From: Bombyx mori
Lineage: Eukaryota; Arthropoda; Insecta; Lepidoptera; Bombycidae
DNA length: 64,000 bases
Assembly (NCBI RefSeq): GCF_030269925.1
Contig: NC_085128.1
Location: 6,078,501 to 6,142,500, forward strand
Reading direction: 5' to 3'
Notes under the pieces: generated by a model
Seen by the model: only the letters and a program-made list of their open reading frames with translations
Database searches by the model: none
Told to the model about the DNA's origin: nothing
Made by a program: the position numbers and the translations under genes
Shown: positions 12,601 to 22,518 of the stretch, piece by piece
How positions within the stretch are numbered: position 1 is the first letter of the stretch
How the letters are laid out: each line of letters opens with the position of its first letter

Positions 12601-15600
12601 CTTATGAGTTCCGGAAATTCATACGAGATAAGAATATGTACATTTCTCCATATCTTTCTGTTCACGGTACTGCATATGTATTCACTAAGAGAGCAGTTTG
12701 TTTTTGGTTTTTTTTCCTACCTACCTGAGAGCCTTGAGAGGCTATTTCAGCGTAATCTTAACTAGGCTAATCTAAGGCGAGCTCACGGGGCTCAAACCTG
12801 ACGACGTTGCTAACACGAACCCTATCAAGAGCCTTGCTTCGCAGAATCTACCACCAGATCGGAAACGCGACCCACTGAGAAGATCCGGCCAGAAACTCAA
12901 CGGGCTATGTCTGAGGATTAATTTACTCGTCGAGCCCTTCGTCGCAAGCGACGGGTTCGACGAGAACGATGACCGGTGCTTGAGGTACCCAAAAGCACCG
13001 TTAGTGGATCGGGAGGATCCGAAATGACGTGTTTGGGGCGACGTCGACTGCTTTCCGTTCTCCGCAGGATCGGGAATGTAGGAGAAATTTGTAACGGAGT
13101 CTGTATTTCTGTATTTCTCATGAGTGGTTGGCCGTGAGAATAAGTATATCGAAACAGCGAAAACCTTTCCTCAAGAAACTGACTTTGGGAAACGAGTTAG
13201 ATTGTTGTGGTAGAGTTCAGTTCGATTCTTAATTAGATCAAGCAATAATAAAAAAGATCACATGGAATTTAAACACAGAAAAAAAAAACTTTATTTATCC
13301 AAGCCATAGGAATGCGGATTCAGAGTTTCGAAGATTTAAATATATGCCACGGTTTTGTATGATGGCATTAACTTGTTTAATTAATGTAGCTCATGTTAAA
13401 TTAATGCGATCAACCGAACTAGTTATTTGTGAATATTTTATTTATTTACTACCAAAAACCTGCCCACGCTTGTGGTCATCGCAAAATATTATGCGAAAAT
13501 ACACACATTTAATGAAACTTCTTGCGTAACATCTGTCGTTCGTTAATGGCGCTATACTAGATAATTACCCCGAAGCCCCGAAGTGCCAACAACAACTATA
13601 ATATAATATACTAGCGGCCCACTCCGGTTCCGCTCGGGTCTTTAATAAAAATTTCAACGATATTTGACGTTGTTTTATTTTTTTTTAAAAGAACACGTAT
13701 TACGACATCACTACAATAGGTAGACATATGTTGCTGCGACACTTTTTGTAATTAATAATATGTTCTACAAAGTCGTAGTACATTATTTTGTTCTATCATC
13801 AATAGTTTTCGCAGAGCACGCGGTTTAAAGAATATTTTAGGTAATTTTTTAACACCTTGGGTCACATTATTGGAGTTTTAGTAAAGATCCCTAATTTTTT
13901 TCAAAAAATATTATAGCCTATGTCACTCGGGAATAGTGTAGCTTCCAAACAGTGAAAGAATTTTTCAAATCGGTTCAGTAGTTTCGGAGCCTATTCAATA
14001 CAAGCAAACAAACAAATCTTTCCTCTTTATAATATTATTAGTATTAGTATTAGTATTAGTATTATTAGTATTAGTATTAGTATAGATAAATTACATTTGT
14101 TTCTCGAGCAACAAAAAAAAAACGACCCGCTAATACAAATAATACGAAAATGATAAAGCCACAAACATTAAATTTTACATGTATATATTATCACATGGTC
14201 TCATTCCAGGCAGAGGATTAAATAAAAAAGTTAACATTTATAGAAGTTGATGATCAATGATTTCCGGTTTGAAGGACATGATGTTGAAATCATTTGCGTA
14301 TGAGATTAAATAATATGATAGGCCACGTCAATTTGTTGCTATAGAGTAGGTAGTAGATTTCACGATATGATAATCACATCAAGACAGACAGTTAAAATCA
14401 GAAGTGTTGCATTTTCGTAGGGTTGTATTTATGTTGTGTCAAATGAGAATATCACATGTTTTATTTTTAAACAGTTTGTTGAGTTTGCATCAGTCTAGAT
14501 ATAAAAATATATTTTTATTATAAATCATATTTATATATTAATATTATATTATTATAATTAATACAAAATAATTATTATAAATCTTTAAATCTCGACAATC
14601 AGACGACTATTGGTGAAAAACATTAAAAGAGTCAGGTTTTGTTACGCGGAAATATGTATTATACCTAGTCTTGCCATAAATACTGAGACAAAGGAAAAAA
14701 AAAATCTATTGTAAATAACATTTATTACTTTTACAGTGTGTTCGTTTAATACATAAATATACAACAATTTATAGTATAAAAAGCTTATTCGAAGTGGTCT
14801 CCATTGGCTGCAATACAGTCCTTTAAACGTTGAGGCCAGTTATCAATAGAAGCACGCACTCTTTCCATGGGAAAACTTTTCACTGCCAATCGTACGGATT
14901 GTTTTAGGGACTCCAAATTATCATGGCATTTAGAGCAAGCCGTACTCTCTAAAACTGACCATAAATCATAATCCAGCGGATTAAGATCGGGACTAGACGA
15001 CGGCCAGTCTTCAGCTCTGATGAAGTCCGAAACGTTCGTTTCCAACCAAGACTGCGTAGAACGAGCTTTATGACCTGGCGCCAAGTCTTGCTGGAAGGAC
15101 TATTCTTGATTTTTGAACATGGTGTTGTCAAGGGGCTTCACTACCTTCTCAAGAATGATATCTCGATACACTTGTGCCGATTTTTTGATACCTTTTTCAC
15201 AAAAGTACGGCCCAGTCACTCCTTCATAGCTAATACCCCACCAAACCATCACTGAAGTCGGATAGTGCCCACGTTGCATTTGGAAGCTTCCTTAGACCTT
15301 TGAGCATAAATACGGCCATTTTGTTTGTTAAAATGTTGCTCAATTGTAAAAAATTTCTCATCCGTAAACAAAATTGTTCTATGACCTCCCTTTGCGTACC
15401 GCTTCAGTAGTTGTTTCGATTTTGCCACCCTATTCTCTTTTAAAGTATCAGTTAAGAAATGACCAGTACGTCTCTTATAGGCTGCAAGTCCTAAGTCATC
15501 TTTTAAAATACGCGACATCGTCCTAGGTGCTATCTTTATCAACGGAGATAAAATCTTTTGCTTTCGGACAGGATTTCTTCGAATCCTTCCCTTACTGCTT

Positions 15601-17414
15601 TGACCACCCTTTTCGTACGAACACTACGTGGACGGCCAGATCTTTTTCTGTCACAAACAGAGGAGGTCTCATTGCACCTATTAATAGCCCGGTACACAAA
15701 CATTTTACTAATATCAAGCGTATGGAGAGTTTTAAAAATTGCATTTGGCTCCATACCTACTTTGTGTAATGCAATCACAGCGATTCGGTTCTCTTTATCA
15801 CCCCAGTCCATTTTAATATCGCAAAATATTGTAAAATGTATTGGCGCCAAAATGAGAAAACTCAATGAGCAATCATATAAAAATGACAAAAATTCCAAAT
15901 TCAAATGTAATATTTTGTTTATTTTTAATTGTAACATTATTTATAGCAAGAGTAAGTATATTATTGTCTAATGGTGACAATGGAAAAGTTTCTTATGGAG
16001 ATCACTATTGCGTACCCATACCTTCTAAAGAAACTGATATTTATTTAGTATATTCTATCTTAATTAGTAATCCAAAACGTGATGAATGTTACATTCATTT
16101 TATTGTTGACAGGCCTACCCGAAATACGAATTCAAATACGGAGTCAACGATTTTCACACAGGTGACATTAAGACCCACTACGAAACTCGAGACGGAGACG
16201 TTGTCAAAGGTAAAATAGTTTTTAAACAAGTATGGTTTTACTGGTGGTAGGACCACTTGAATCTGCGTGGGTAGGTACCACCACCCTGCCTATTTCTGCC
16301 GTGAAGCAGTAATGCGTTCCGGCTTGAAGGGTGGGACAGCCGTTGTAAATATGCTTGAGGTCTTTGAACTTATTTCTCAAGGTGGGTGGCGCATTTACTT
16401 GGTAGATGTCTATGGGCTCCAGTGACCACTTAACACCAAGTGGGCTGTGAGCTCGTCCACCTATCTAAGCAATTTAAAAAAAAAGGTTGTATTACAATTT
16501 TATGCGTGTTATACACAACTTAATCTGCTGCAATCAGTGGGTGTATACCGAAATGTCACTGGTTTTTTTAAATACTTATTACATGAGTCATGGCTAACTT
16601 TTAATATTAATATATTTAATAAATATTATAATGATAATATTTAATTTGACAAGACAAAACAGTTTTTTTCCTCTGTTTGCCTAACAGTATTCTTTTTTTT
16701 AGTAGTTTTGTTTAGAAGCCATTGATGATAATGTTGACTGAATGTATTGATAACAAATTTTTGGTTAGTTTCTTATTTTTAAAATCTCAATAAGAAGGAG
16801 AAGACAAGAAAACGTAATACCTACATTAAACATCGCTTGGCTTCGAAAACATAAAATCTTATTATTGATAGGCGACGCCCGCCATGTTGCGCGCGATACG
16901 ACAATAACTGCGGGTGACGCCGCGGGGCAAAGCTAGTCTAAAAAGTAGCCTAAGTTACTCCTTATATCATCAGCTACCTATTAGTGAAAACTCATCAAAA
17001 TCGGTCCAGTCCTTACAGAGATTAGCCGGTACAAACAGAGAGACAGACAGACAAAAATTGTAAAAAATCTTATTTTGGTACCGTATATATATTCATATGC
17101 ATGTAGTAAAAAGCGGTTATTTCAATACTAAAAACAGACACTCTAATTTTATTTATATGTATTGATTACTGATTTATATACAGAACGAACAGCGGATGGA
17201 CTATAAGTCGTTATGAAAATATTTTAAATGAAAACGTGATAAATGTTTATTTATACGTATTTTTTTAAATGTTACAGGTCAATACACAGTGGTCGAGCCC
17301 GACGGTTCGATTCGCACCGTGGACTACACCGCCGACAAATACAACGGATTCAATGCGATCGTACACAAGACCGCTCCCATATCACCTCACGAGGCTGCTC
17401 ATTTACATCATTAG
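6677..17414 (+). CDS. Cuticular protein, RR-2 type (gene A), four exons
   Basis: A structural protein of the hard cuticle, secreted by epidermal cells and binding chitin through its RR-2 domain. Predicted coding exons: 6677-6688, 9901-10068, 16113-16209 and 17278-17414, giving 137 aa. All introns have GT-AG ends and the phases (0, 0, 1) keep the frame. Residues 1 to about 17 form a signal peptide ([17 protein letters not shown]). Residues 61-123 match the extended RR-2 consensus: [35 protein letters not shown] and GFNAIV. The tail is short and His-rich, ending HLHH. The start is the first ATG after the TATA-led leader, and it joins in frame to the signal-peptide exon. The introns total over 10 kb, swollen by transposons. 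Family and function are firm; the number within the CPR family is unknown. Confidence 0.9.
6970..7222 (-). mobile_element. Bm1-type SINE in gene A intron 1
   Basis: 5'-truncated Bm1 body on the minus strand with a T-rich tail side near 6968-6988. It starts about 280 bp after the exon 1 donor. Confidence 0.85.
7223..8644. other. Gene A intron 1, no recognised element
   Basis: AT-rich intron DNA with a short (TAA)n run near 7728-7745. Text near 7765-7785 (GTTCATCACACGAATG) matches the second tRNA-like SINE family seen at 20905-21020, but it is too eroded to delimit. Confidence 0.45.
8645..8795 (+). mobile_element. LINE 3' untranslated fragment
   Basis: A 3' end of the Jockey-like LINE family also seen at 12715-13121 and 54117-54446. 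The shared text is GAGCCCCGTGAGTTCACCTA, then CTCTCAAGGCTCTCAG, then an A-rich tail. Sense strand is plus. No coding part is left. Confidence 0.6.
8796..9900. other. Rest of gene A intron 1
   Basis: AT-rich. A 63-codon open frame at 9475-9666 has no ATG start and no recognisable domain. The intron ends with TTATTTTTATAG at 9900. Confidence 0.5.
9901..10068 (+). CDS. Gene A exon 2
   Basis: 56 codons between TTTTTATAG and GTAAGTG. It encodes the hydrophobic core of the signal peptide ([13 protein letters not shown]) and the N-terminal spacer, which ends with acidic and His-rich text ([13 protein letters not shown]) just before the RR-2 domain. Confidence 0.9.
10372..10610 (+). mobile_element. 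Bm1-type SINE in gene A intron 2
   Basis: 5'-truncated Bm1 body on the plus strand, ending CACCCGTCTAAGCAAT with almost no A tail. Confidence 0.85.
10966..11201 (-). mobile_element. Bm1-type SINE in gene A intron 2
   Basis: 5'-truncated Bm1 body on the minus strand, with the T-rich tail side at 10958-10977. A few bases are missing at the SINE 3' end (AGACGAGCTC in place of AGATGGGTGGACGAGCTC). Confidence 0.85.
11432..11670 (+). mobile_element. Bm1-type SINE, diverged, in gene A intron 2
   Basis: The Bm1 body order is preserved (CACTGGTGGTAGGG, GCCGTGAAGCAGTAATGC, TCTATGGGCTCCAGTAAC) with many substitutions, so this is an older copy. Confidence 0.75.
12075..12351 (+). mobile_element. hAT-like MITE remnant in gene A intron 2
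   Basis: It starts CAGTGGTTCTCAATTT, the classic hAT-type terminal text. It ends AAGGGGGCGTTATCACCCAC then TTTAAGAAAAGCTG, a decayed reverse complement of the start. No transposase. The 8-bp target duplication expected of hAT is not clear. Confidence 0.55.
12715..13121 (-). pseudogene. Jockey-like LINE 3' end with ORF2 C-terminus
   Basis: On the minus strand an open stretch at 12918-13121 ends the LINE ORF2 with Arg-rich text: [20 protein letters not shown] and [13 protein letters not shown] before the stop. The 3' UTR and a poly(A) trace (T run near 12711) follow. The same C-terminus is found at 54117-54446, and a related one at 32763-33150. It is 5'-truncated and without RT, so not functional. 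Confidence 0.7.
13122..13610. other. Gene A intron 2, no recognised element
   Basis: AT-rich. A 61-codon open frame at 13344 shows no domain and is treated as chance. Confidence 0.4.
13611..14096 (-). mobile_element. Non-autonomous Helitron in gene A intron 2
   Basis: Read on the minus strand it begins TCTATACTAATAC and ends CGGAGTGGGCCGCTAG. The text TAGGCTCCGAAACTACTGAAC also occurs in the Helitron at 24704-24917. Its 5' side has expanded into an (AGTATT)n microsatellite at 14036-14090. Confidence 0.7.
14036..14090. repeat. (AGTATT)n microsatellite
   Basis: Hexamer repeat with one ATT interruption, grown from the ACTAATA-type start of the Helitron. Confidence 0.8.
14662..15958 (-). mobile_element. 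Tc1/mariner element, DD37D (maT-like), decayed
   Basis: About 1.3 kb in gene A intron 2. The ends form terminal inverted repeats of about 24 bp: TACCTAGTCTTGCCATAAAT at the left, and the reverse complement of TTATTTATAGCAAGAGTAAG at the right, with a few mismatches. Outermost TA dinucleotides fit a TA target duplication. A broken transposase fills the interior on the minus strand. Confidence 0.8.
14785..15811 (-). pseudogene. Mariner DD37D transposase pseudogene
   Basis: The transposase would cut and paste its element, but this copy is dead. It starts [12 protein letters not shown] at 15811. A helix-turn-helix region with the GRPR-type motif [11 protein letters not shown] follows, then FTDEKFF (first Asp), [16 protein letters not shown] (second Asp) and [12 protein letters not shown] (third Asp). 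I count 37 residues between the second and third Asp, the spacing of the maT group. Damage: a frame change near 15540, another near 15250, and a TAG at 15100-15102 just before SFQQD, probably in place of Trp. The family is clear; the exact subfamily name is inferred. Confidence 0.8.
16113..16209 (+). CDS. Gene A exon 3 (first half of RR-2)
   Basis: 97 nt between TTGTTGACAG and the donor GTAAAA. It encodes residues 61-92 and the first base of Gly93, from [11 protein letters not shown] to RDGDVVK. The donor splits the Gly codon in phase 1, as in gene B. Confidence 0.92.
16240..16484 (+). mobile_element. Bm1-type SINE in gene A intron 3
   Basis: 5'-truncated Bm1 body on the plus strand, only 30 bp after the exon 3 donor. 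It ends TCTAAGCAATTT and a 9-A tail. Confidence 0.85.
16830..17166 (-). mobile_element. Helitron family H2, copy 1, in gene A intron 3
   Basis: Inverted relative of the element at 18497-18853. Shared text includes ATACGACAATAACTGCGGGT, AGTAACTCC/GGAGTAACTT with ATATCATCAGCTACCTA, and a CTGTCTGTCT run. The CTAG end is eroded to CATCGCTTGGCTTCGAAAAC. It ends about 110 bp before exon 4. Confidence 0.65.
17278..17414 (+). CDS. Gene A exon 4 (second half of RR-2 and stop)
   Basis: Begins after AATGTTACAG. It encodes [19 protein letters not shown] and [10 protein letters not shown], then the short tail [11 protein letters not shown] and TAG. Confidence 0.92.
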
Positions 17415-18496
17415 ATTATTATAAAACGACATCCAAAATTATTCTAGCGTCTAGATTTTTGAATGACAGCTTCTTTATTTATTGGCATTTGATTCTAGTA
17501 ATTTATATAAAAAAAAATTAAAATTTTGGGTGGGTCAAAGTCAGATAATATTTTTATTTTATTTGAGATTTACGTTCAATGAAAAATGAACAGGACAAAA
17601 ATGCAAAAGTTAAATTTTTTAAGTCTTTGTTTGGGATGGCATTGAGTAGTATTTCTTTAAGAATAATAAGATTGTTTTTATTCCACGAAGAAGAAACAAG
17701 CGACATTTTTTGTAGCCTAATTGAAATTTGTTTAATTTTGAATTTAGTTTTTTAAGCATGTTATAATTTCTGCTAAATATCACATGAAAATATACATACA
17801 TACGTACGTACGTTGTGAATAGTTTGCTTTAATAACAAAAGATGCGTTAATAGCATTGCTTTTTTTCACAAATTAGATGTACAGGATAAAAGTTAGTAAG
17901 AATTGAGAGGTTACCGAGAAATTAGTTTTAAAAAAAAAAAAACATTAACCATATATGATTTTTATAATGGTGTTGAATGAACAACGGTGATTATTACCAC
18001 ATATTAGATATTAAGTGCCTAAATAAATTTTTGCTTATTTTAGATCCTTAGTCAACTCGTTAGAAATAAATAATTCGTAAGTATCATATAGGATCTCCTT
18101 GTTTTATTGTTTATTCAAATAGTTACGTTTTTGTTGTATATTTATTTATTGTTATTATTTCTATCAAATGTACTGTATGATGCTGTTCTAAATTAAATAA
18201 CATTTGTATTTAATTGTTTAGTTATTAGGATCGTTAATAAAATCTTGTTTTATTGTTTAAATTATGACGTCATTGAATTCATTTTAAATATATACATACA
18301 TAAATCTTAACGTAACATCAACCCACAGTGTCAGATGAAGGCAATCAAATAATTTTGAATGTGTCTTCGAAAATCGAGGTCAGTCAAGATTGTCTAGTTG
18401 ATCACCTCTCGATATGTGAATTTTGATATTTGAAAATTCTCTATAAATTAAACTGAGCTTTAAAACGCTAAACTTGAAGACCATAAAATTATGCAA
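17415..18496. other. Gene A 3' flank
   Basis: AT-rich. Candidate poly(A) signals for gene A are ATTAAA at 17517-17522, about 100 nt after the stop, and AATAAA at 18022-18027. Which is used cannot be decided from sequence. No other gene is seen. Confidence 0.4.
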
Positions 18497-18853
18497 TCTA
18501 TACATATAAATAAAATTGGAGTGTCTGTTTGTAATATTGAAATAGACTGTTTTTACTACATGCATATGAATATATAGGTATATACGTTACATACATCAAA
18601 ATAATTTTTTTTACAATTTTTGTCTGTCTGTCTGTTTGTTCCGGGTAATCTCTGGAACGGCTGGACCGATATTGACGGGACTTTCACTGATAGGTAGCTG
18701 ATGATATAAGGAGTAACTTAAGCTACTTTTTTTGGACTAGCTTCACCCCGCGGCTTCACGCGCGGTACGACAATAACCGCGGGTAACATTGCAGGACTCA
18801 GCTATCAATAATAAAATTCAATGTTTCGAAGCGAAGCGAGGGCGGGTCGCTAG
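18497..18853 (+). mobile_element. Helitron family H2, copy 2
   Basis: Starts TCTATACATATAAATAAAA after an A and ends GGGCGGGTCGCTAG before a T. It carries a CTGTCTGTCTGTTTG run and ACGACAATAACCGCGGGTAA. Copy 1 lies inverted at 16830-17166. Confidence 0.75.
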
Positions 18854-19227
18854 TATAACTATATAGTTGTTTGTTTATTCGTGCACTATGCGTTTGTGGG
18901 TAAATTTTTTAATTGAGTTGCAGTTTTTTGTTGCTATGTACAGTTGTTGTTGGCACTTCAGGGAATATTTGTAAAGGACCACAAATCAAGCAAAGATGTA
19001 GTAGGAGCAATGGAAATAAATTGGTGTATTTCATAAAATTATAAAACTCAGTATTATGAACAAAAGATGGAGTTAAAACCAAACATTTCGAGGTTGCAAT
19101 TTTAGAACCACAATTCGTTAATTTTCTAAATATGAGTAATTTTACAGCAGTACTCTCTAAATATAAAATATTCTCAACAAATATGATTGTTTTTCAAATT
19201 ATCATACAAAACTGAAGAAAAATATTT

Positions 19228-19375
19228 TTTTTCCTATCTAATCGCTAGTAGCCTAAGGGGATATTCTAGCTACTCACGGACTCCGCAGTACTCCGCAGAG
19301 TCTACCACCGGATTGAAATCGCGGCCCACTGAGAAGATCCAGCGAGACATTCAGTAGGCTGTGTCTATAGGCTAC
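19228..19375 (-). mobile_element. Jockey-like LINE 3' UTR fragment
   Basis: Minus-strand text AGTCTACCACCGGATTGAAAT and CCCACTGAGAAGATCCAGCG parallels the 3' UTR seen at 12.8 and 54.2 kb. A T run on the low side is the tail. Confidence 0.6.
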
Positions 19376-19390
19376 ATTAATACTATTTTT

Positions 19391-19627
19391 ACTGGTGGTA
19401 GGAACTCTTGTGAGTCCGCACGGGTAGGTACCACCACCCTGCCTGTTTCTGCCGTGAAGCAGTAATGCGTTTCGGTTTGAAGGGTGGGGCAGCCGTTGTA
19501 ACTATACTGAGATCTTAGAACTTATATCTCAAGGTGGGTGGCGCATTTACGTTGTAGATATCTATGGGCTCCAGTAACCACTTAACACCAGTTGAGCTGT
19601 GAGCACGTCCACCCATCTAAGCAATAA
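19391..19627 (+). mobile_element. Bm1-type SINE, 5'-truncated
   Basis: Well-preserved Bm1 body on the plus strand, ending CATCTAAGCAATAA without a long A tail. Confidence 0.88.
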
Positions 19628-19872
19628 CGGAAAAAAAGCAACATTATTTACATTTGCGATCAAACCTGAATTCATTACTAACGTAAGTACAAGTGAAGAA
19701 GTATGGGAAAGATACAGTGCTGATACACAATACTGTGTTGTACATATTAAGGATACTAAGTGCCGAGAACAATGGGTCATGTCTAAGAATTTGTTGAGCT
19801 ATGCACAGATACAAGGATGACGTTCAGTCGTTTTGAATATCATATGACTTGGCACTTGACGGTTTTGCTACA

Positions 19873-20343
19873 CTAGGCTGCACTAAAAGTATCGGGAATG
19901 GAATATTTCCACTGTTCCTGTCATATTAAAATCTTTTTAATTGAAAACTCCTTGGTTTTAAAAATCGAATACCATTTACTTATTTAAAAAAAGATTCTCG
20001 GTCTTGTCACGAGGTTTTGTCAAACTTGTTTAGTCGTTGAGAAAATGGAATTGACTCGAGAAAATTCCAGAGCGATGATTTATTATGACTTTCGAAGTGG
20101 TTTAACACAAAAACAGTGTGTTGACCGGATGATTTCTGCATTTGGTGATGAAGCCCCTTCCAAAACCACAATTTATCGCTGGTTTGCTGAGTTCCAACGT
20201 GGACGTGTCAAGCTCAGTGATGATCCCCGTCAAGGCGTCCAAAAACTGCAGTCACCCAAGAAAACGTTGATGCTGTGCGTAAGCTGATTGAGGAAGATCG
20301 ACATGTGACATACCGCGAAATTCAGGCAACTTTACGAGTATGA
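19873..20343 (+). pseudogene. Mariner 5' fragment (cecropia-like)
   Basis: A mariner left end (TAGGCTGCACTAAAAGTATC) with its leader, then the transposase N-terminus from ATG 20045. It reads MELTRENSRAMIYYDFRSGL, GDEAPSKTTIYRWFAEFQRG and DDPRQG, the paired-like DNA-binding region. A frame change near 20240-20255 moves the correct reading to TQENVDAVRKLIEEDRHVTY and REIQATL, which then ends. The catalytic part and the right repeat are missing, so it is inactive. The similarity to the cecropia/SETMAR-type mariners is from recall of the family. Confidence 0.78.
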
Positions 20344-20904
20344 AATTTAACTTTTCTGCCATTTGTGAACTATGAGTTGTTGATATTTTGACTTCCTAAA
20401 ACAATAGTAAAACAGTACCGTTTTAACATTATTGTTATGGTAAGAGTATAGGGTATTGTGAGGCTGCATGGGATTGCCAATCATTTATACCGTATAGAAG
20501 ATGGGATTTTATAAGTTCCTCTTCGACTTCATGTCTAAAGGCGAGTGAATCGAAGACTTTATAGGTATTTATTCATACTCCTACAGCTTTAAAAAAATTG
20601 CCAAGCTCTATTACCTATTTTCTGTTTGTCGACCTGCCGGCACCGTGTCTAAAGTTAAGGAAGGTCTTGTCGCATTTGTTTAGAAGACTCACCTATTGTT
20701 CTATCAGAGTCGGATATCTAAGAAGGAAGGAGTGACGAAATTGTTTGTTCACGGTAAATGTTATTGATCTATGTTTCCTATTATTTATTTGGTAATAAAA
20801 AAAGAAAAAACTCATAAAATTGTTATTTTAGTTTTTATTTTTATCTTTCTGTTGTTTAACATTACAATAAATTTGAAGGCGTATATAGATAAGTAGTATA
20901 TAGA
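20344..20904. other. Intergenic, no gene seen
   Basis: No supported feature in this stretch. Confidence 0.4.
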
Positions 20905-21020
20905 TAATAAATACTCAGACAAAGAGCAAACAATCCTGTTCATCACACGAAAGTTTGCATGATGTGGGAATCGAATCCACGACCTTCGGCGCTAGCTACT
21001 GTACCATTGAGTCAGTACCG
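20905..21020 (-). mobile_element. Second tRNA-derived SINE-like fragment
   Basis: On the minus strand GGTCGTGGATTCGATTCCC looks like a tRNA B-box region. It is followed by TTCGTGTGATGAAC-like text and TTTGCTCTTTGTCTGAGT. The same order appears at 57541-57660. Family name not known. Confidence 0.45.
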
Positions 21021-21305
21021 AGTATTGATGTGAGATGTAATGTATTATCAGAGTGCTATGGATTATCATCATAATTATTTTTGGCTTCATAGTCCTTAGT
21101 TATTTCTTCGATTTTTGCGAGTCGTTCTCTAGTAGTCTATCTGCTTCCCATAACCATGAATCAGGGACTTATTTCTAAAGGTAAATAAATAAAAAATACT
21201 CGCTACCGATACAAATAAAGGTTAGTAAGAGAAAGAACAAGTGGAACCCGTTTCCTGATATTTCGCATTGTATTTTTTATTTACTTAGAATGATTTTTAA
21301 TGTCG

Positions 21306-21778
21306 TAGTCGTCGTGGCTTGAAGGAGTAAGGAAGGAATGTGTAATCGTATCAAGCGATTCGACTGTGCCCGTGTACGAATCCCGGACGTAGGTAGATAT
21401 CATTTAAAAAAAAAAAGAAATAACAAATGTAATCAAAATATATGATCTTAACTAATGTTCACGAACTGACTTCCACGATGAAGGAATAACATCGTGTAAT
21501 AAAAATCAAACCCGCAAAATTATAGTTTGCGGAATTACTGGTGGTAGGACCGTTTTGTGAGTCCGCACGGGTAAGCACCCTGACTATTTCTGTCCTGAAG
21601 CAGTAATGCTTTTCTGTTTGAAGGGTGGGGCAGCCATTGTAACTATACTGAGACCTTAGAACTCATATTTCAAGATGGGTGGCAGCATTTACGTTGTAGA
21701 TGTCTATGGGCTCCGGTAACCACCTAACACCGGGTGGGCCGTGAGCTCGTCCACCCATCTATGTAATAAAGAAATAAA
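21306..21778 (+). mobile_element. Bm1-type SINE, near full length
   Basis: A diverged tRNA head (GTCGTCGTGGCTTGAAGG, CGTGTACGAATCCCGGACG), then the linker with ACTTCCACGATGAAGGAATA and the Bm1 body to CATCTATGTAATAAAG. Confidence 0.85.
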
Positions 21779-22050
21779 AAATAAACAAAGCATTGTGTAA
21801 TATAAATCAAACCCGCAAAATTTATAATATGCTTAATTACTGGCGGTAGGGCGTGTTGGAGCTCAGACTGGCATGTACCACCACCCTGCCTGTGCAATAA
21901 TGCATTTCGGTTTGAAGGGTAAGGCTGGTAATGTAGTGTTAGTACTGAGATTTTGAAGTTTTATCTCAAATTTGGTGGCGCCATTTTTATTGTTGATGTC
22001 TATGGGCTCCGTCCACTACCGGGTGGGCCGTAAACCAATCAAATAACAAA
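21779..22050 (+). mobile_element. Bm1-type SINE, diverged
   Basis: A second, older copy directly after the previous one in the same orientation. It starts in the linker (TCAAACCCGCAAAATTTATA) and ends with a GGGTGGGCCGTAAACC variant and a short A run. Confidence 0.75.
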
Positions 22051-22200
22051 AAAAGTTATAGTAAAGTGTGACCGAACTTCGATAGTAAAATTGTTATTTA
22101 AGTTTTACAGCTGGAAGCGAATTTCCTACTGTTTTTTGAATACTGTTTATTAGATTTACATATGTCTAATGAAATTAAAGGAAATTATCTTCTATTCTAT

Positions 22201-22518
22201 TTACTGGTGGTAGGACCTCTTGTGAGTCCGCACGGGTAGGTACCACCACCCTGCCTATTTCTGCCGTGAAGTTACTGGTGGTAGGACCTCTTGTGAGTCC
22301 GCACGAGTAGGTACCACCACCCTGCCTATTTCTGCCGTGAAGCAGTAATGCGTTTCGGTTTGAAGGGCGGGGCAGCCGTTGTGACTATACTGAGACCTTA
22401 GAACTATATCTCAAGGTGTGTGGCGCATTTACGTTGTAGATGTCTATGGGCTCCAGTAACCACTTAACACCAGGTGGGCTGTGAGTTCGTCCAAACATCT
22501 AAGCAATAAAAAAAAATA
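22201..22518 (+). mobile_element. Bm1-type SINE with an internal duplication
   Basis: The first 71 bp of the body (22201-22271, TTACTGGTGG to GCCGTGAAG) are repeated at 22272-22342 with one change (ACGGGTAGG to ACGAGTAGG). The rest is a standard body with an A-rich tail. Confidence 0.88.

Noticed and set aside
14036..14090. Possible CRISPR-like regular repeat
   Set aside because: Simple hexamer microsatellite at a Helitron end; no spacers. The genome is eukaryotic.
15865..16218. A 117-codon plus-strand frame that looks like a secreted peptide (hydrophobic [12 protein letters not shown] near its start)
   Set aside because: Its hydrophobic part is translated from the AT-rich right end of the mariner, and its 3' half overlaps gene A exon 3 in the wrong frame. 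No promoter or domain.
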